DNA of 43,919 bases. Origin: Acholeplasmatales bacterium (GTDB lineage Bacteria; Bacillota_I; Bacilli_A; Acholeplasmatales; Acholeplasmataceae). Below the pieces are notes generated by a model. The model was not told the DNA's origin and did no database searches. It was given only the letters and a program-made list of their open reading frames with translations. This document shows, one piece after another, positions 18,323 to 29,069 of this stretch. The stretch spans positions 1-43,919 of the forward strand of contig QKIB01000047.1 of assembly GCA_003249785.1 (NCBI GenBank), in the 5' to 3' direction. The position numbers and the translations under genes are program-made. Numbering within the stretch: the first letter of the stretch is position 1; every line of letters begins with the position of its first letter.

Positions 18323-18751
18323 TAGCCTGTTATATCACCTATTTTACTGTTTGGAGTCATCAATTAACTCTGAAAATAGAAGTAAATATGTGATTTTTAA
18401 GATATTTTAGTGTTTTATGATATTCATAGATTGATTGATGATCAATTTATGTGGTTTTGTTTTGTAACTTTGATTAAAGACCATTTGCCACATACTTGAT
18501 TCGAAGATGTTTGATTGGTGTAACCAATTAAGATGACCATATTCGATTTCAATCGTAGAATTGTAGTAATAATCTCTCTTTTTTGAAACTGTTTTTTTAT
18601 GTAAAAAACAGAATGATCAATTGATAACAAATGATATAGACCAAATATCAGTTATAATACAAAGCTAGCAACAAGATTTTTTAAAGAATTATAGAAAGGA
18701 AGTTGTATTCGGTAATCAAGAAAAACCACATGAATACACAATGAAGTTTAG

Positions 18752-19930
18752 ATGGATAATGAGAAGAATAAGGTTTCTTTCGGTTCAATTGCAAAAGGAA
18801 TCTTAAATGCAATTACAAAAATCTTCATGGTCGTGATAGGAGTTTTTAAAAACGAAACTTTTATCTATATTTTAAAACGCGTTGGCCGCTCATTCATTAC
18901 ACTCGTTTTTTTAATGATGGCTGTCATCAGTTTGATACGAGCTATTCCTGATAAGCAGTTATATGATATCAGTGTGTATAGCAGATTGGCGGGTCAGAGT
19001 GTTGCTGTTGCTGAATCTTACAAAGCTAAGCAGCTCTTCAAATATGGCCGTTATGATATTGATGGTAATCCAATTTCATTAATCCAAACCATTGGACAAT
19101 ATCTCTATTGGATGTCACCTATTCCAAAGAGTGTACCTATTGCTTGGGATCTTAATTATGATCATCCCATTGAATTTTGGCAAGGTACGATTTTCCTTGG
19201 AATCTCCATGGACAGCAATCAACCTGTTGGAGATGTACTTAAGGAACGTATAGGTATCTCTATGTTTATCTCGTTAACATCTGTATTCTTTATTTACTTA
19301 TTGGGTTATCCATTAGGCGTATCGATGGCTAAAAAGCCCGGAGGTACGGTTGATAAAATCGGTGGTGCGTTCATCGTACTCAACTATGCAATTCCAGCCT
19401 TGGTATTCTTCCTTTTGATGAATAATATCTTAGGTCGACCAGATGGTCCATTCGGATTTGCAAACTTTACGTACTTTTATCAGGCGGATCGACCGATTAC
19501 ATTGTTTCCAGCTATTTTTTCTATTGTTTTCTTATCTATTCCGGGTACAGCTTTATGGGTCCGTCGTTTCATGGTGGATGAATTGTCGAATGATTACGTC
19601 AAATTTGCCAGATCCAAGGGCCTTTCTGAAACCCGTATCATGTACACGCATGTCCTTAAGAATGCGATGGTTCCTTTGATTCGTAATATCCCTGCAGTCT
19701 TTATCGTTTCAATTATCGGTTCATACTTTGTTGAAATGATTTGGTTGATTCCAGGAACTGGGAACCTCATGGTCTCTGCTCTTCGAGCAGCTCGTCCAAA
19801 TGTTCCAATCATTCAAGGGTTAACCGTTGTTTATAGCTTGTTGTCTATGACAGCATTCTTATTAGGTGACGTAGCGACCGCACTTTATGACCCACGTGTC
19901 AAACTTGTACGCAAGAAGGGGGATATCTAA
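18752..19930 (+). CDS. oppB: Peptide ABC transporter permease
   Basis: Permease signature DELSNDYVKFARSKGLSETRIMYTHVLKNAMVPLI. Confidence 0.9.
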   Translation: MDNEKNKVSFGSIAKGILNAITKIFMVVIGVFKNETFIYILKRVGRSFITLVFLMMAVISLIRAIPDKQLYDISVYSRLAGQSVAVAESYKAKQLFKYGRYDIDGNPISLIQTIGQYLYWMSPIPKSVPIAWDLNYDHPIEFWQGTIFLGISMDSNQPVGDVLKERIGISMFISLTSVFFIYLLGYPLGVSMAKKPGGTVDKIGGAFIVLNYAIPALVFFLLMNNILGRPDGPFGFANFTYFYQADRPITLFPAIFSIVFLSIPGTALWVRRFMVDELSNDYVKFARSKGLSETRIMYTHVLKNAMVPLIRNIPAVFIVSIIGSYFVEMIWLIPGTGNLMVSALRAARPNVPIIQGLTVVYSLLSMTAFLLGDVATALYDPRVKLVRKKGDI

Positions 19931-19932
19931 TT

Positions 19933-20973
19933 ATGAAAAAAGAAAATCCTCAAAAACTAACGAAACTTGAAGCAAGTCAAGTGATGGACGAAATTAAAAA
20001 TAATATCAATCCTAATGAACCTGTCATCAATGATCCAAAAGAAGTAGTGAATGAAGATGAATTGTTCGTTCTCGTCGATTTGGATGTCTTGAAGTCGGAA
20101 CAAATTAAGAGTGAACCGTATTCTTATTTCAAATCGGTCTTTGCAGCTTTCTTAAGAAAACCATCTGCATGGATTGCTATGATTTCCTTGTTGATTCTTG
20201 TCTTATGTATCATTATTATTCCTATGTTTACACCTGAAGGGTTCTTTGATTTCAACATCGCGAATAAGAATATTCGTCCAAACGATGTACATCTTTGGGG
20301 AACTGACCCTGTTGGTCGTGACCTATTCTTCATGGTGTGGACTGGCGCTAGAAAATCCTTGGTTCTTGCCTTGATTAATAGTGCGATTGTCGTCTTTGTC
20401 GGTACCATTTTCGGATTGATCTGGGGTTACTTCAGAAGACTCGACTTCTTGTTTGTTGAAATTTACAACTTGATCATCAATATTCCAAGTTTGTTGATCT
20501 ATATGTTATTGTCCTACATCTTCTCATTCACATTCCCAGAAATTCCAACAGATATCCGTTTGATTATCTCACTGACACTGTTGGGTTGGATCGGTATGGC
20601 AAGATTGGTTAGAAATTACGTGCTCATTATCTCTAATAGAGAGTATAATATTGCATCTAAAACATTAGGCACACCAGGTAAACGTATCATGACTAAAAAC
20701 CTTTTACCTTATCTGTTGGGCATTATCATTACGGAAACGTCACTGATTATTCCTGGTATGATTTCCAGTGAAGTCACACTTTCCTACTTTGGTCTGGGCT
20801 TGCCATCAAGTTCAGTTTCTATTGGTGCGCTTCTTGACTTAGGTAGAACAAACTTTGTTCTCTACCCATTCCAATTGCTTGCACCTGCTGGTGTCATGGC
20901 GGCAATCATCTTTGTCTTCTTCCTGTTAGGTATGTCGATTAGTGATGCGCTAGATCCAAAGAAACATCGCTAA
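19933..20973 (+). CDS. oppC: Peptide ABC transporter permease
   Basis: HLWGTDPVGRDLFFMVWTGARKSL and NREYNIASKTLGTPGKRIMTKNLLPYLLG. Confidence 0.92.
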   Translation: MKKENPQKLTKLEASQVMDEIKNNINPNEPVINDPKEVVNEDELFVLVDLDVLKSEQIKSEPYSYFKSVFAAFLRKPSAWIAMISLLILVLCIIIIPMFTPEGFFDFNIANKNIRPNDVHLWGTDPVGRDLFFMVWTGARKSLVLALINSAIVVFVGTIFGLIWGYFRRLDFLFVEIYNLIINIPSLLIYMLLSYIFSFTFPEIPTDIRLIISLTLLGWIGMARLVRNYVLIISNREYNIASKTLGTPGKRIMTKNLLPYLLGIIITETSLIIPGMISSEVTLSYFGLGLPSSSVSIGALLDLGRTNFVLYPFQLLAPAGVMAAIIFVFFLLGMSISDALDPKKHR

Positions 20974-20983
20974 GGAGGCCAAA

Positions 20984-22150
20984 ATGATGAAATTAAAAGA
21001 TAAATTCGTGTCTTTGAAGCAAAGAAAAAAAGACCAAACAGAACCAAAAGAAAATAAAGTTCAAACCTTGGAATCCAATGCACATTTGAAACCAGGTGAA
21101 ATCATCATCTCCATGAAAAACATCGAAGTACAATTCGAAGTCAGAAAACGTTTCTTGACAGCGATTCGTAATGTTTCATTGGATATCAAGAAAAACGAAA
21201 CACTTGCTATTGTTGGTGAATCAGGTTCCGGTAAATCCGTATTGACCAAGTGCTTGGTTGGTATGCTTGATGAAAACGGACGTATTTCAAACGGTAACAT
21301 CTATTATTCTGGTATTGATTTGACGAAATATGAAACCAATGAAGATTGGATGAATATTCGTGGTAAGAGAATTGCAACGATTTTCCAGGATCCAATGACC
21401 TCATTGAATCCACTGAGAAAAATCGGATCTCAGATCACTGAAGTCATTAGACTTCACCGTGGTTTGGATAAAGAAGAAGCGAAAGCTGAAGCGATCAACT
21501 TGCTTGAACGCGTTGGAATCAGCAACGCTGAATCGCGATTCTATGATTATCCATTCCAGTATTCAGGTGGAATGAGACAACGTGTTGTTATTGCGATTGC
21601 ACTTGCGTGCAGACCAGATATTCTGATTTGTGACGAGCCTACAACTGCACTAGACGTGACCATCCAAGCTCAAATTTTGGAATTGATCAAATCCCTTAAG
21701 GAAGAGTACGGATTCACCGTCATTTTCATTACGCATGACCTTGGTGTTGTTGCTGAAATCTCTGACCGTGTGGCAGTTATGTATGCTGGACAGATTGTTG
21801 AATTAGGTACTGCAAATGATATTTATTATGATCCAAGACATCCTTACACATGGGCACTCTTGTCATCTTTACCACAGTTAGGCGCGAAAAACGAAGATCT
21901 GTTTTCTATCGCTGGTACACCACCATCTCTTTATACAAAGGTTGTTGGTGATGCGTTTGCACCTAGAAGCAGTGTTGCGATGAAGATTGACTTTGTCAAA
22001 GAAGCACCTGTCTTTAAGATATCAGAAACCCATTATGCTAAAACATGGTTATTAGATCCACGTGCACCTAAAGTACCTCGTCCAAAGATTATCGGTGAGA
22101 TTTCACAACGTGTTGCGGATATCTATTCAGGAGGAAACAAAGATGAGTAA
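20984..22150 (+). CDS. oppD: Peptide ABC transporter ATPase
   Basis: GESGSGKSV Walker [34 protein letters not shown]. Confidence 0.95.
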   Translation: MMKLKDKFVSLKQRKKDQTEPKENKVQTLESNAHLKPGEIIISMKNIEVQFEVRKRFLTAIRNVSLDIKKNETLAIVGESGSGKSVLTKCLVGMLDENGRISNGNIYYSGIDLTKYETNEDWMNIRGKRIATIFQDPMTSLNPLRKIGSQITEVIRLHRGLDKEEAKAEAINLLERVGISNAESRFYDYPFQYSGGMRQRVVIAIALACRPDILICDEPTTALDVTIQAQILELIKSLKEEYGFTVIFITHDLGVVAEISDRVAVMYAGQIVELGTANDIYYDPRHPYTWALLSSLPQLGAKNEDLFSIAGTPPSLYTKVVGDAFAPRSSVAMKIDFVKEAPVFKISETHYAKTWLLDPRAPKVPRPKIIGEISQRVADIYSGGNKDE

Positions 22151-23147
22151 ACTTTCAGAACTGTTCAATAAGAAGCAACCCGTCGATGCATTGATTTATC
22201 CTGATGAAGTCCCAACAATTGATGCTGCAAATGGCAGAGAGATTCTACTCGAAGTCAAGGATGCAGACATTCACTTCAAAGTTGGACATAATATCGTTAA
22301 AGCATGTAATCACCTTAACTTCAAGATTTATAAAGGTGAAACCTTTGGATTGGTTGGAGAATCCGGTTCAGGTAAAACAACCATCAGTAGAGCCATTATT
22401 GGGATTAACCATTTAAAAAATGGTGCCATCTATTTCCATGGAAAAAAGATTTCTACCAAATTGCCTAAAGCGGAAAAAAGAAAAGTCAAACATAGTATTC
22501 AGATGATTTTCCAAGACCCTGCAGCATCACTTAATGAACGTGCAAATGTCGACTACATCATCTCTGAAGGCTTATACAATTTCAAACTGTTCAAAAACAC
22601 TGAGGATCGCTTGGAAAAAGTGTATAAGATCTTAAACGAAGTTAGTTTGTTACCAGAGCATTTATCCCGTTATCCTCATGAATTTTCTGGTGGACAAAGA
22701 CAGAGAATCGGTATAGCGAGAGCTTTGGTTATTGAACCAGAACTTGTTTTGGCTGATGAACCAATTTCTGCACTTGACGTTTCGATTCGTGCACAGGTTT
22801 TAAATCTTCTAAAGAAATTGCAACATGAACATGATTTAACTTATCTGTTTATTGCACATGACTTATCCATTATCAAATACATTTCCGATCGAATTGCCGT
22901 CATGCATCAAGGCTATATCGTTGAACTGGGTAATGCTAATGACATTTATCAAAATCCAATTCACCCATATACAAAAGCATTACTTACTGCAATTCCACAA
23001 CCGGATCCTAAATCGAAGAACGATCGTGTCAAAGTTGTCTATCAAAAAGGCGATATTAACTACGAAGAAAACACATTTATTGAAGTTTCACCCAATCGAT
23101 ATGTGCTCGGTAATGAGGAACTAATTCAGAAATGGATGAAAAATTAA
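22143..23147 (+). CDS. oppF: Peptide ABC transporter ATPase
   Basis: GESGSGKTT Walker [36 protein letters not shown] 22143 preceded by AGGAGG. Confidence 0.95.
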   Translation: MSKLSELFNKKQPVDALIYPDEVPTIDAANGREILLEVKDADIHFKVGHNIVKACNHLNFKIYKGETFGLVGESGSGKTTISRAIIGINHLKNGAIYFHGKKISTKLPKAEKRKVKHSIQMIFQDPAASLNERANVDYIISEGLYNFKLFKNTEDRLEKVYKILNEVSLLPEHLSRYPHEFSGGQRQRIGIARALVIEPELVLADEPISALDVSIRAQVLNLLKKLQHEHDLTYLFIAHDLSIIKYISDRIAVMHQGYIVELGNANDIYQNPIHPYTKALLTAIPQPDPKSKNDRVKVVYQKGDINYEENTFIEVSPNRYVLGNEELIQKWMKN

Positions 23148-23174
23148 AAGTACTCGAGCAGAGTACTTTTTTAT
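23146..23174 (+). terminator. Terminator after oppF
   Basis: AAAAGTACTC-GAGCA-GAGTACTTTTTT. Confidence 0.8.
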
Positions 23175-23186
23175 AGGGAGGAACTT

Positions 23187-23507
23187 ATGAAAAAAAATTG
23201 GATTACATTTGGCGTTTTGATACTCATTCCTAATGTTGTGGGTGGGTTACTGTTTTTGCTCTTACAACAAGAAATCGCTTGGGAATTGGCAACCTTCATC
23301 TTCGCTTTGTTTACCTTGATTGTCTGGTTGGCAAAGTATAATCGAAACGATAAAAAGAATATGCACACATATGGAACAACACGCGTTGACAAAACGACCA
23401 TGGAATATCAAGTATTTAGAGCATCACAGCGTGTTTTGTTTTGGGCTGGAGCATTGAATATCGCAATATCTTATATCGTATTTATTCTCTTTGGAGGTCA
23501 AGCATGA
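23187..23507 (+). CDS. Small membrane protein of unknown function
   Basis: 106 aa, three hydrophobic stretches, AGGGAGG upstream, stop overlaps next start. Confidence 0.65.
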   Translation: MKKNWITFGVLILIPNVVGGLLFLLLQQEIAWELATFIFALFTLIVWLAKYNRNDKKNMHTYGTTRVDKTTMEYQVFRASQRVLFWAGALNIAISYIVFILFGGQA

Positions 23508-25561
23508 AATTAGCAATGAGTCATTATATCATCGGTTTTCCAATCCAGCTTTACGGTATTGAAGACACACCTGAAGGATATAAAGTCACATTCATCAATC
23601 CGAGTCTAAAGCATATAGAACACATTCGTTTCAAGTTGGATAAATCAGAAGTTAAGCAAGAAATCAATCAAAGCAGTCGATTGATTGATTGTTTTGTTCA
23701 AAGTGAAATTCATCTGATTCAAGGCAATTTTGCACAAATTATAGCAGCTACTATTGACGGAAAGACTTATGAAGCCAAGGCATTCGAAGCAATCATTGTC
23801 AGTCCACATAAGAGCGTTCATGGGATGGGTTATGAAAAGAGCTTATATCAACATGATCTTGCTGAACTTGTGGGCAGACCAAAAAAGGAAGTTGAATTTG
23901 TTGCAGAAAACAATCCCTATTATTGGAATTGTGTTTGCGGTCATACCAATTTGGCTGAAGATCTAGAATGCCAGAACTGTGGCATCAATAAAGAAAAACT
24001 GTTTTCGAAACAGATCTCGGTCTCAAGAGAAGCGAAACAAACTCAACGGATGATGCTGATACTTAGAAATCTCCTCATTTGGATGATCGTTATAATTTTT
24101 TCACAAACAGCTTATCAATCTTTGACTGGAGACTTTTTATTCACCAATAACCTAAAAAATCAGTTTTTAGGTGTCATGAATCGTATCGTTCTGCCTTCAC
24201 TTTTGATTGTGCTCTTGGTGACAGCAATGGTTTCCAAGTTGCGGTATAAAAAGACATACTTCATCTTGAGTATCATTGGTACCTTGGCGATCTATTTCTA
24301 TTTAAACATTATGACAGCCGTCTATTTTGTAGGTAGTAGCTACAATTTCATTTTGGTAGTTGCAATGAATATCGGAATTGCTGGCATCTTCATCTATAAT
24401 TACCGACAAAAAATCAAGAGTTTGCTCATCAGCGCCTTGATGCTAAGTGCCATCATTTTTTCAATTAATGGCATTTTGCAGTATCAAGTCTTTGGTCAAT
24501 ATAACATTACCATTGAAAATGATGGAATTCATTTGACGGTTCAAACCACTGAAACAACCTATACTATTCCAGAAACAATTGGTGGGATTGAAGTTACAAG
24601 CATCATCTTCCCAAAATCGCAATCGTATCCCATTCAAGATCTGATTATTAGTCAATATGTTCAACATGTTTATTATTATTCTGCACTTGTTTTAGGTGAG
24701 TTGCAAACCATCAGCGTGGTTGACAACAACCCTTATTTCTATGTCGAAGACAACATCTTGTATAAAGAAGATGGAACCATTGAAATGGTTCCAATCAGTA
24801 TTCAATCTTTATATATTGATGATGATACGATTGCTGAAGGACCATTTAAGAATCTGGTTAACCTCAAGTCACTGACCATTGGAAAAGATGTCTATGAAAT
24901 CGAAATGGAAGCATTCATTGGAGCTACAAGCCTTGAATCCATTACATTTGAAGATCATAGCACCATCAGAATCATTGGTGATCGTGCATTTGCAAATGCC
25001 GCATCATTGGTTGAAATCGAATTCCCGGTTTCTCTTAGAACCTTAGGTATTGGAGTCCTTGAAGGTGCAACATCACTTGAAAGATTGACAGCACCTTTCA
25101 TTGGTCATGAGCGTGAAAGATCTACGGATCTGGCATCCAGCACGGATATCCTCGTTTATTTCTTTGGCAGCAATACCTACTTACACAATAATTTGGTACC
25201 AGCATCACTAACTTATGTGGAATTTTATGATATCACAATGATTCATAATGTCACTTTCTACAGAGATTCCTATTTAGTCAATATTGTCCTTTCCTCACCA
25301 CTCACACAACTTGGTGTGAGAAGTTTCTATGGAACGACAAGTTTGGTATCCTTCTCCATTCCGTCAGGGGTTACATCCATTCCTGAGTATTGTTTTGAAG
25401 GCAGCGGCATTCAATCCATCATCATTCCAGCAACAGTGACTTATGTTAGTGCCAATGCTTTTAAAGATACCAATCTGCAGTCCATTATTTATCTTGGAGA
25501 TTATAACAATCTCGTTGTTGAGCCAACGGGAAATGACAGTTTGATACAACTCTTACCATAA
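23504..25561 (+). CDS. Zinc-ribbon / transmembrane / BspA-type leucine-rich-repeat protein
   Basis: CVCGHTNLAEDLECQNCG, then several TM helices, then LRR_5-like repeats (LKSLTIGKDVYEIEMEAFIGATSLESITF). Confidence 0.75.
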   Translation: MKLAMSHYIIGFPIQLYGIEDTPEGYKVTFINPSLKHIEHIRFKLDKSEVKQEINQSSRLIDCFVQSEIHLIQGNFAQIIAATIDGKTYEAKAFEAIIVSPHKSVHGMGYEKSLYQHDLAELVGRPKKEVEFVAENNPYYWNCVCGHTNLAEDLECQNCGINKEKLFSKQISVSREAKQTQRMMLILRNLLIWMIVIIFSQTAYQSLTGDFLFTNNLKNQFLGVMNRIVLPSLLIVLLVTAMVSKLRYKKTYFILSIIGTLAIYFYLNIMTAVYFVGSSYNFILVVAMNIGIAGIFIYNYRQKIKSLLISALMLSAIIFSINGILQYQVFGQYNITIENDGIHLTVQTTETTYTIPETIGGIEVTSIIFPKSQSYPIQDLIISQYVQHVYYYSALVLGELQTISVVDNNPYFYVEDNILYKEDGTIEMVPISIQSLYIDDDTIAEGPFKNLVNLKSLTIGKDVYEIEMEAFIGATSLESITFEDHSTIRIIGDRAFANAASLVEIEFPVSLRTLGIGVLEGATSLERLTAPFIGHERERSTDLASSTDILVYFFGSNTYLHNNLVPASLTYVEFYDITMIHNVTFYRDSYLVNIVLSSPLTQLGVRSFYGTTSLVSFSIPSGVTSIPEYCFEGSGIQSIIIPATVTYVSANAFKDTNLQSIIYLGDYNNLVVEPTGNDSLIQLLP

Positions 25562-25574
25562 GAACAGATGAAAA

Positions 25575-25610
25575 TGAGGTTAAATTCTATTTAGGATTTA
25601 ACCTTTTTTC
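25575..25610 (+). terminator. Terminator after LRR protein
   Basis: AGGTTAAAT...ATTTAACCTTTTTTC. Confidence 0.75.
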
Positions 25611-25893
25611 TTGATATCAAATTGAAATCTGTTTTTATGGAAGTATAGATCATAGAAAACAAAAATGAGGGGAGTAGATTATGAAAAAAATTGTGTCAAT
25701 TGTTAGGATTTTAACTGTAGAATTTTTTTCTTTGATATAACTTCATTTCTTTAATGTGTGAGATGTTATCTTTTACAATGACCTCAGACCCATTAATTTA
25801 TATCAATCCATATTGTCTATGCTTGCGTATGTATAGATTAACATAGTTCTTCTTGAATCGATCAATCATAACAAATAATGTGTTGTTCAGATG

Positions 25894-26058
25894 AAAAAAA
25901 AGAGCATCGTTAGAAGCTCATTTTCTTAAGTAACCATTTATGCAATTTCAGAGCGGATGGCAGTCCAGAGAAAGTGCAATGCGAGGTTGCGCGTATTTTT
26001 TGGGAGAAAAATACTTGACGAGCAAGGGTTCAAATAAAAGGTGAACCTTACTTCACAT
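25894..26058 (-). ncRNA. Candidate structured small RNA, unknown family
   Basis: On minus strand: several local hairpins (GGUUCA/UGAACC, GUAUUUUU/AAAAAUAC), closing AAGUAA/UUACUU, ending in GAGC-UUCUAACGAU-GCUC plus U9 terminator; TTGACT and GATAAAAT upstream (spacing short at 15 nt). Confidence 0.4.
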
Positions 26059-26127
26059 TCATTTTATCATAAGAAAATGTAAGTCAATGTAAATTTACAC
26101 ATATTTTTCATTGAAAACGTTTCCCGA

Positions 26128-26156
26128 TTGTCTTTGTTTATAAATTAGCATATAAA
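26128..26156 (+). promoter_or_regulatory. Candidate SigA promoter for suf operon
   Basis: TTGTCT - 17 nt - TATAAA. Confidence 0.5.
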
Positions 26157-26212
26157 TAGCATTTAGTTATCTATTGTTATATAATAGATATGGAAAATTC
26201 AAGGAGGTCTAT

Positions 26213-26977
26213 ATGGCAAAATTAGAAATCAAAAATCTTCACGTTGGCGTTGAAGACAAAGAAATATTAAAAGGTGTTGATCTCATCGTCAATTCGGGTG
26301 AAATTCATGCAATCATGGGACCCAATGGAACAGGTAAATCAACTTTAGCAAGTGCCCTGATGGGAAACCCTAAGTTTAATATAACAGAAGGTGAAGCTTG
26401 GCTGGACGGTTCGAATTTATTGGAAATGGAAGTGGATGAACGTGCACGTGCTGGTTTATTCCTCGCTATGCAATATCCAGCTGAAGTTCCAGGTGTTACA
26501 AATTCTGATTTTATGCGGCAAGCGCTTCGTGCAACATCCGGCAAGGATGTTGGTTTGTTTGAGTTTGCTTTAAAATATGAAAAAACCATTGAAGAGTTGA
26601 AAATGCGTCCTGATCTGGCACATCGTTATCTCAATGAAGGCTTTTCTGGCGGTGAAAGAAAGCGCAATGAAATTCTCCAGCTTAAAATCTTAAGACCAAA
26701 ATTCGCCATTCTTGATGAAATTGACTCCGGTTTGGATGTTGATGCCCTCAAAGTTGTCGGTGAAAATGTCAATGATTTAATTGACGAATCTTTTGGTTGT
26801 ATCTTGATTACACACTATCAAAGAATTTTGGATCACATCAAACCCACACACGTTCATATCATGATTGATGGTAAAATCGTGCTTAGTGGTGGTAAGGAAC
26901 TGATTCCAAAGATTGATAAGAATGGATATGAATGGGTCAAAGAAGAACTTGGTATCGATTTTGTTGAAGGCGAATAA
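26213..26977 (+). CDS. sufC: Fe-S cluster assembly ATPase SufC
   Basis: IMGPNGTGKSTLASALMG, FSGGERKRNEILQ, LDEIDSGLDVDALKVV; AAGGAGG before ATG 26213. Confidence 0.97.
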   Translation: MAKLEIKNLHVGVEDKEILKGVDLIVNSGEIHAIMGPNGTGKSTLASALMGNPKFNITEGEAWLDGSNLLEMEVDERARAGLFLAMQYPAEVPGVTNSDFMRQALRATSGKDVGLFEFALKYEKTIEELKMRPDLAHRYLNEGFSGGERKRNEILQLKILRPKFAILDEIDSGLDVDALKVVGENVNDLIDESFGCILITHYQRILDHIKPTHVHIMIDGKIVLSGGKELIPKIDKNGYEWVKEELGIDFVEGE

Positions 26978-26979
26978 TC

Positions 26980-27855
26980 ATGAGAGATATTGTGATTAAA
27001 AACCATGAGGTCCAAACCAAATTACCCAAAGACTTCATCTACGAAAATCAAAAACTTGTGATTCCCAAGAATATTCATTACTCAGATCCAATCAAAGTGA
27101 CCATCCAAGATGATAACAACGAATCCTTGGAAATCGTTGTTTCAGAGAATACAGGGATCAAGATCATCCTCGAACTGCAAAGCGAAGATGTGGTTGATCA
27201 AACATACAAATTAAATCTGATTGCCAAGCAGAATGCACAAGTGAAATATTTGCTTGTGTCAGAACTTGCAAGCACCAATGCAGTCGTTGAACATTATTTT
27301 AAAGCCGAAAGAGATGCAAAATTGGATCTGATCGGCGGATTCGTTTCTAATATTTTAGAAGCGAAAATGCATGTCGATCTGATTGGAGAAGGTGCTGAAG
27401 TCAAAATGAGAGCAGTCGCTGTTTCATCTGATGATCATCATCAAAACATCGATGTCTTGATTGTGCATCAAGCACCAGAGACCATCGGAGATATGACGAA
27501 TATCGGAATTGCCAACAAAAGAGGCAAGATTAAGCTAAACGGTGTCGAAAAAATAGAAAAAGGAATGAAGCATGCCAATGCTTTCCAAACGCTCAAAGGG
27601 ATTATCACATCGGATCAAGCCAATATTGAAGTCAATCCAATCTTACTGATTGACGAGTATGATGTCAAAGCAGGACATGGTGCTACCATCGGTAAAATTG
27701 AAGAAGATGTACTCTTCTATTTGAGAAGTAGAGGATTGACACTCAAAGAAGCTGAAAAACTCATCATCAATGGTTTCTTGAAACCTGTTGTTGATGAAAT
27801 CGATGATCTACCGCTTAAGGAAAGATTTGAGCATCTCGTCAACTCAAGAATATGA
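26980..27855 (+). CDS. sufD: SufD-like Fe-S scaffold subunit (short)
   Basis: C-terminal GHGATIGKIEEDVLFYLRSRGLTLKEAEKLIINGFLKPVVDEI; between sufC and sufS. Confidence 0.88.
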   Translation: MRDIVIKNHEVQTKLPKDFIYENQKLVIPKNIHYSDPIKVTIQDDNNESLEIVVSENTGIKIILELQSEDVVDQTYKLNLIAKQNAQVKYLLVSELASTNAVVEHYFKAERDAKLDLIGGFVSNILEAKMHVDLIGEGAEVKMRAVAVSSDDHHQNIDVLIVHQAPETIGDMTNIGIANKRGKIKLNGVEKIEKGMKHANAFQTLKGIITSDQANIEVNPILLIDEYDVKAGHGATIGKIEEDVLFYLRSRGLTLKEAEKLIINGFLKPVVDEIDDLPLKERFEHLVNSRI

Positions 27856-29057
27856 TTAATGTCGAAAAAATCCGCGAGGATTTTCCAATTTATCAAAAAC
27901 AACCGAATATGACATACCTTGACAGTGCTGCATCCTCACTTAAGGTCAAACCTGTGATTGAACAAATCAATCATTACTATACGACATTAGGTGTCAATGT
28001 GCATCGTGGCGCTTATGATCTCGCATACGAAACAACGGTTTTGTTTGAAGAAGCGAGAGCAAATGTTGCACACTTTATCCATGCGGAATCTGAAGAGATT
28101 GTGTTTACCAGAGGTGCAACCAGTGCACTCAATATGATCGCCAATGCATATCGAGATGTGCTGAAACCTGGTGATGAAATCATCACTAGTGAGCTCGAAC
28201 ATCATTCATCCATCTTGCCGTGGATGATGATTGCCAAGAAAACTGGAGCAAAACTGATTTACATTCCATTGACTGAAACTGGCCGAATCACTGTAGATGG
28301 TTTTAAATCTGTTCTATCAGATAAAACCAAGATCGTTGCGATTACACATGTATCCAATGTTCTGGGCTATTTGACTCCGATTGAAACAATCGTCAGCCTT
28401 GCTCATGAAAAAAAGGCTTTGGTCGTTTTAGATGGGGCACAATCTGTTCCGCATTTGAAAATAGATGTCAAAGCATTAGATGTCGATTATCTTGCTTTTT
28501 CAGGACATAAAATGTTCGGACCTTCAGGTGTAGGTGTCCTTTATGGCAAAAAGCATTTACTGGATCAACTTGAGCCTTTTGAATATGGTGGTGAAATGGT
28601 TGATCAAGTGACAAAAACAGATGCAACTTGGAAAGAAGCACCGATGAGACTCGAAGCAGGAACACCTGTCATCAGTGGTGCAATCGGACTTAGTGCAGCC
28701 ATTGGATATATTGAACGGATTGGACTAGAAGTCATCCATGAACACACAAAGGCATTACACAAGTATACATTAGAAAAACTCAAGAATGTTGAAGGGATAA
28801 CAATCTATAATCCAACAGCAGAAAATCCTGTAATTGCATTCAATGTAGAAGGTGTACATCCACATGATATTGCAACTATGCTTGACCAATATCAAGTGAG
28901 TGTTCGAGCAGGACATCATTGTGCTCAACTTGTTTCACAATTTCTAGGTGTCAGTTCAACATTACGTGCATCATTTCATGTATACAACACCTATCAAGAC
29001 TGTGACAGATTCGTTGAATCTGTGATTGCAGCAAAATCATTTTTTCTATCATTTTAA
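27852..29057 (+). CDS. sufS: Cysteine desulfurase SufS
   Basis: YLDSAASSLKVKPV, FSGHKMFGPSGVGVLYGK (PLP Lys), RAGHHCAQ. Confidence 0.96.
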   Translation: MINVEKIREDFPIYQKQPNMTYLDSAASSLKVKPVIEQINHYYTTLGVNVHRGAYDLAYETTVLFEEARANVAHFIHAESEEIVFTRGATSALNMIANAYRDVLKPGDEIITSELEHHSSILPWMMIAKKTGAKLIYIPLTETGRITVDGFKSVLSDKTKIVAITHVSNVLGYLTPIETIVSLAHEKKALVVLDGAQSVPHLKIDVKALDVDYLAFSGHKMFGPSGVGVLYGKKHLLDQLEPFEYGGEMVDQVTKTDATWKEAPMRLEAGTPVISGAIGLSAAIGYIERIGLEVIHEHTKALHKYTLEKLKNVEGITIYNPTAENPVIAFNVEGVHPHDIATMLDQYQVSVRAGHHCAQLVSQFLGVSSTLRASFHVYNTYQDCDRFVESVIAAKSFFLSF

Positions 29058-29069
29058 AAGGAGTTCGTC

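Noticed and set aside
25681-25740. 19-codon ORF MKKIVSIVRILTVEFFSLI with GAGGGGA upstream
   Set aside because: Very short; could be a leader peptide or gene remnant but cannot be distinguished from chance in AT-rich DNA.
25894-26058. tmRNA, SRP RNA, RNase P RNA, 6S RNA or T-box identity for the structured intergenic segment
   Set aside because: I looked for their conserved motifs on both strands and did not find convincing matches; left as unassigned.
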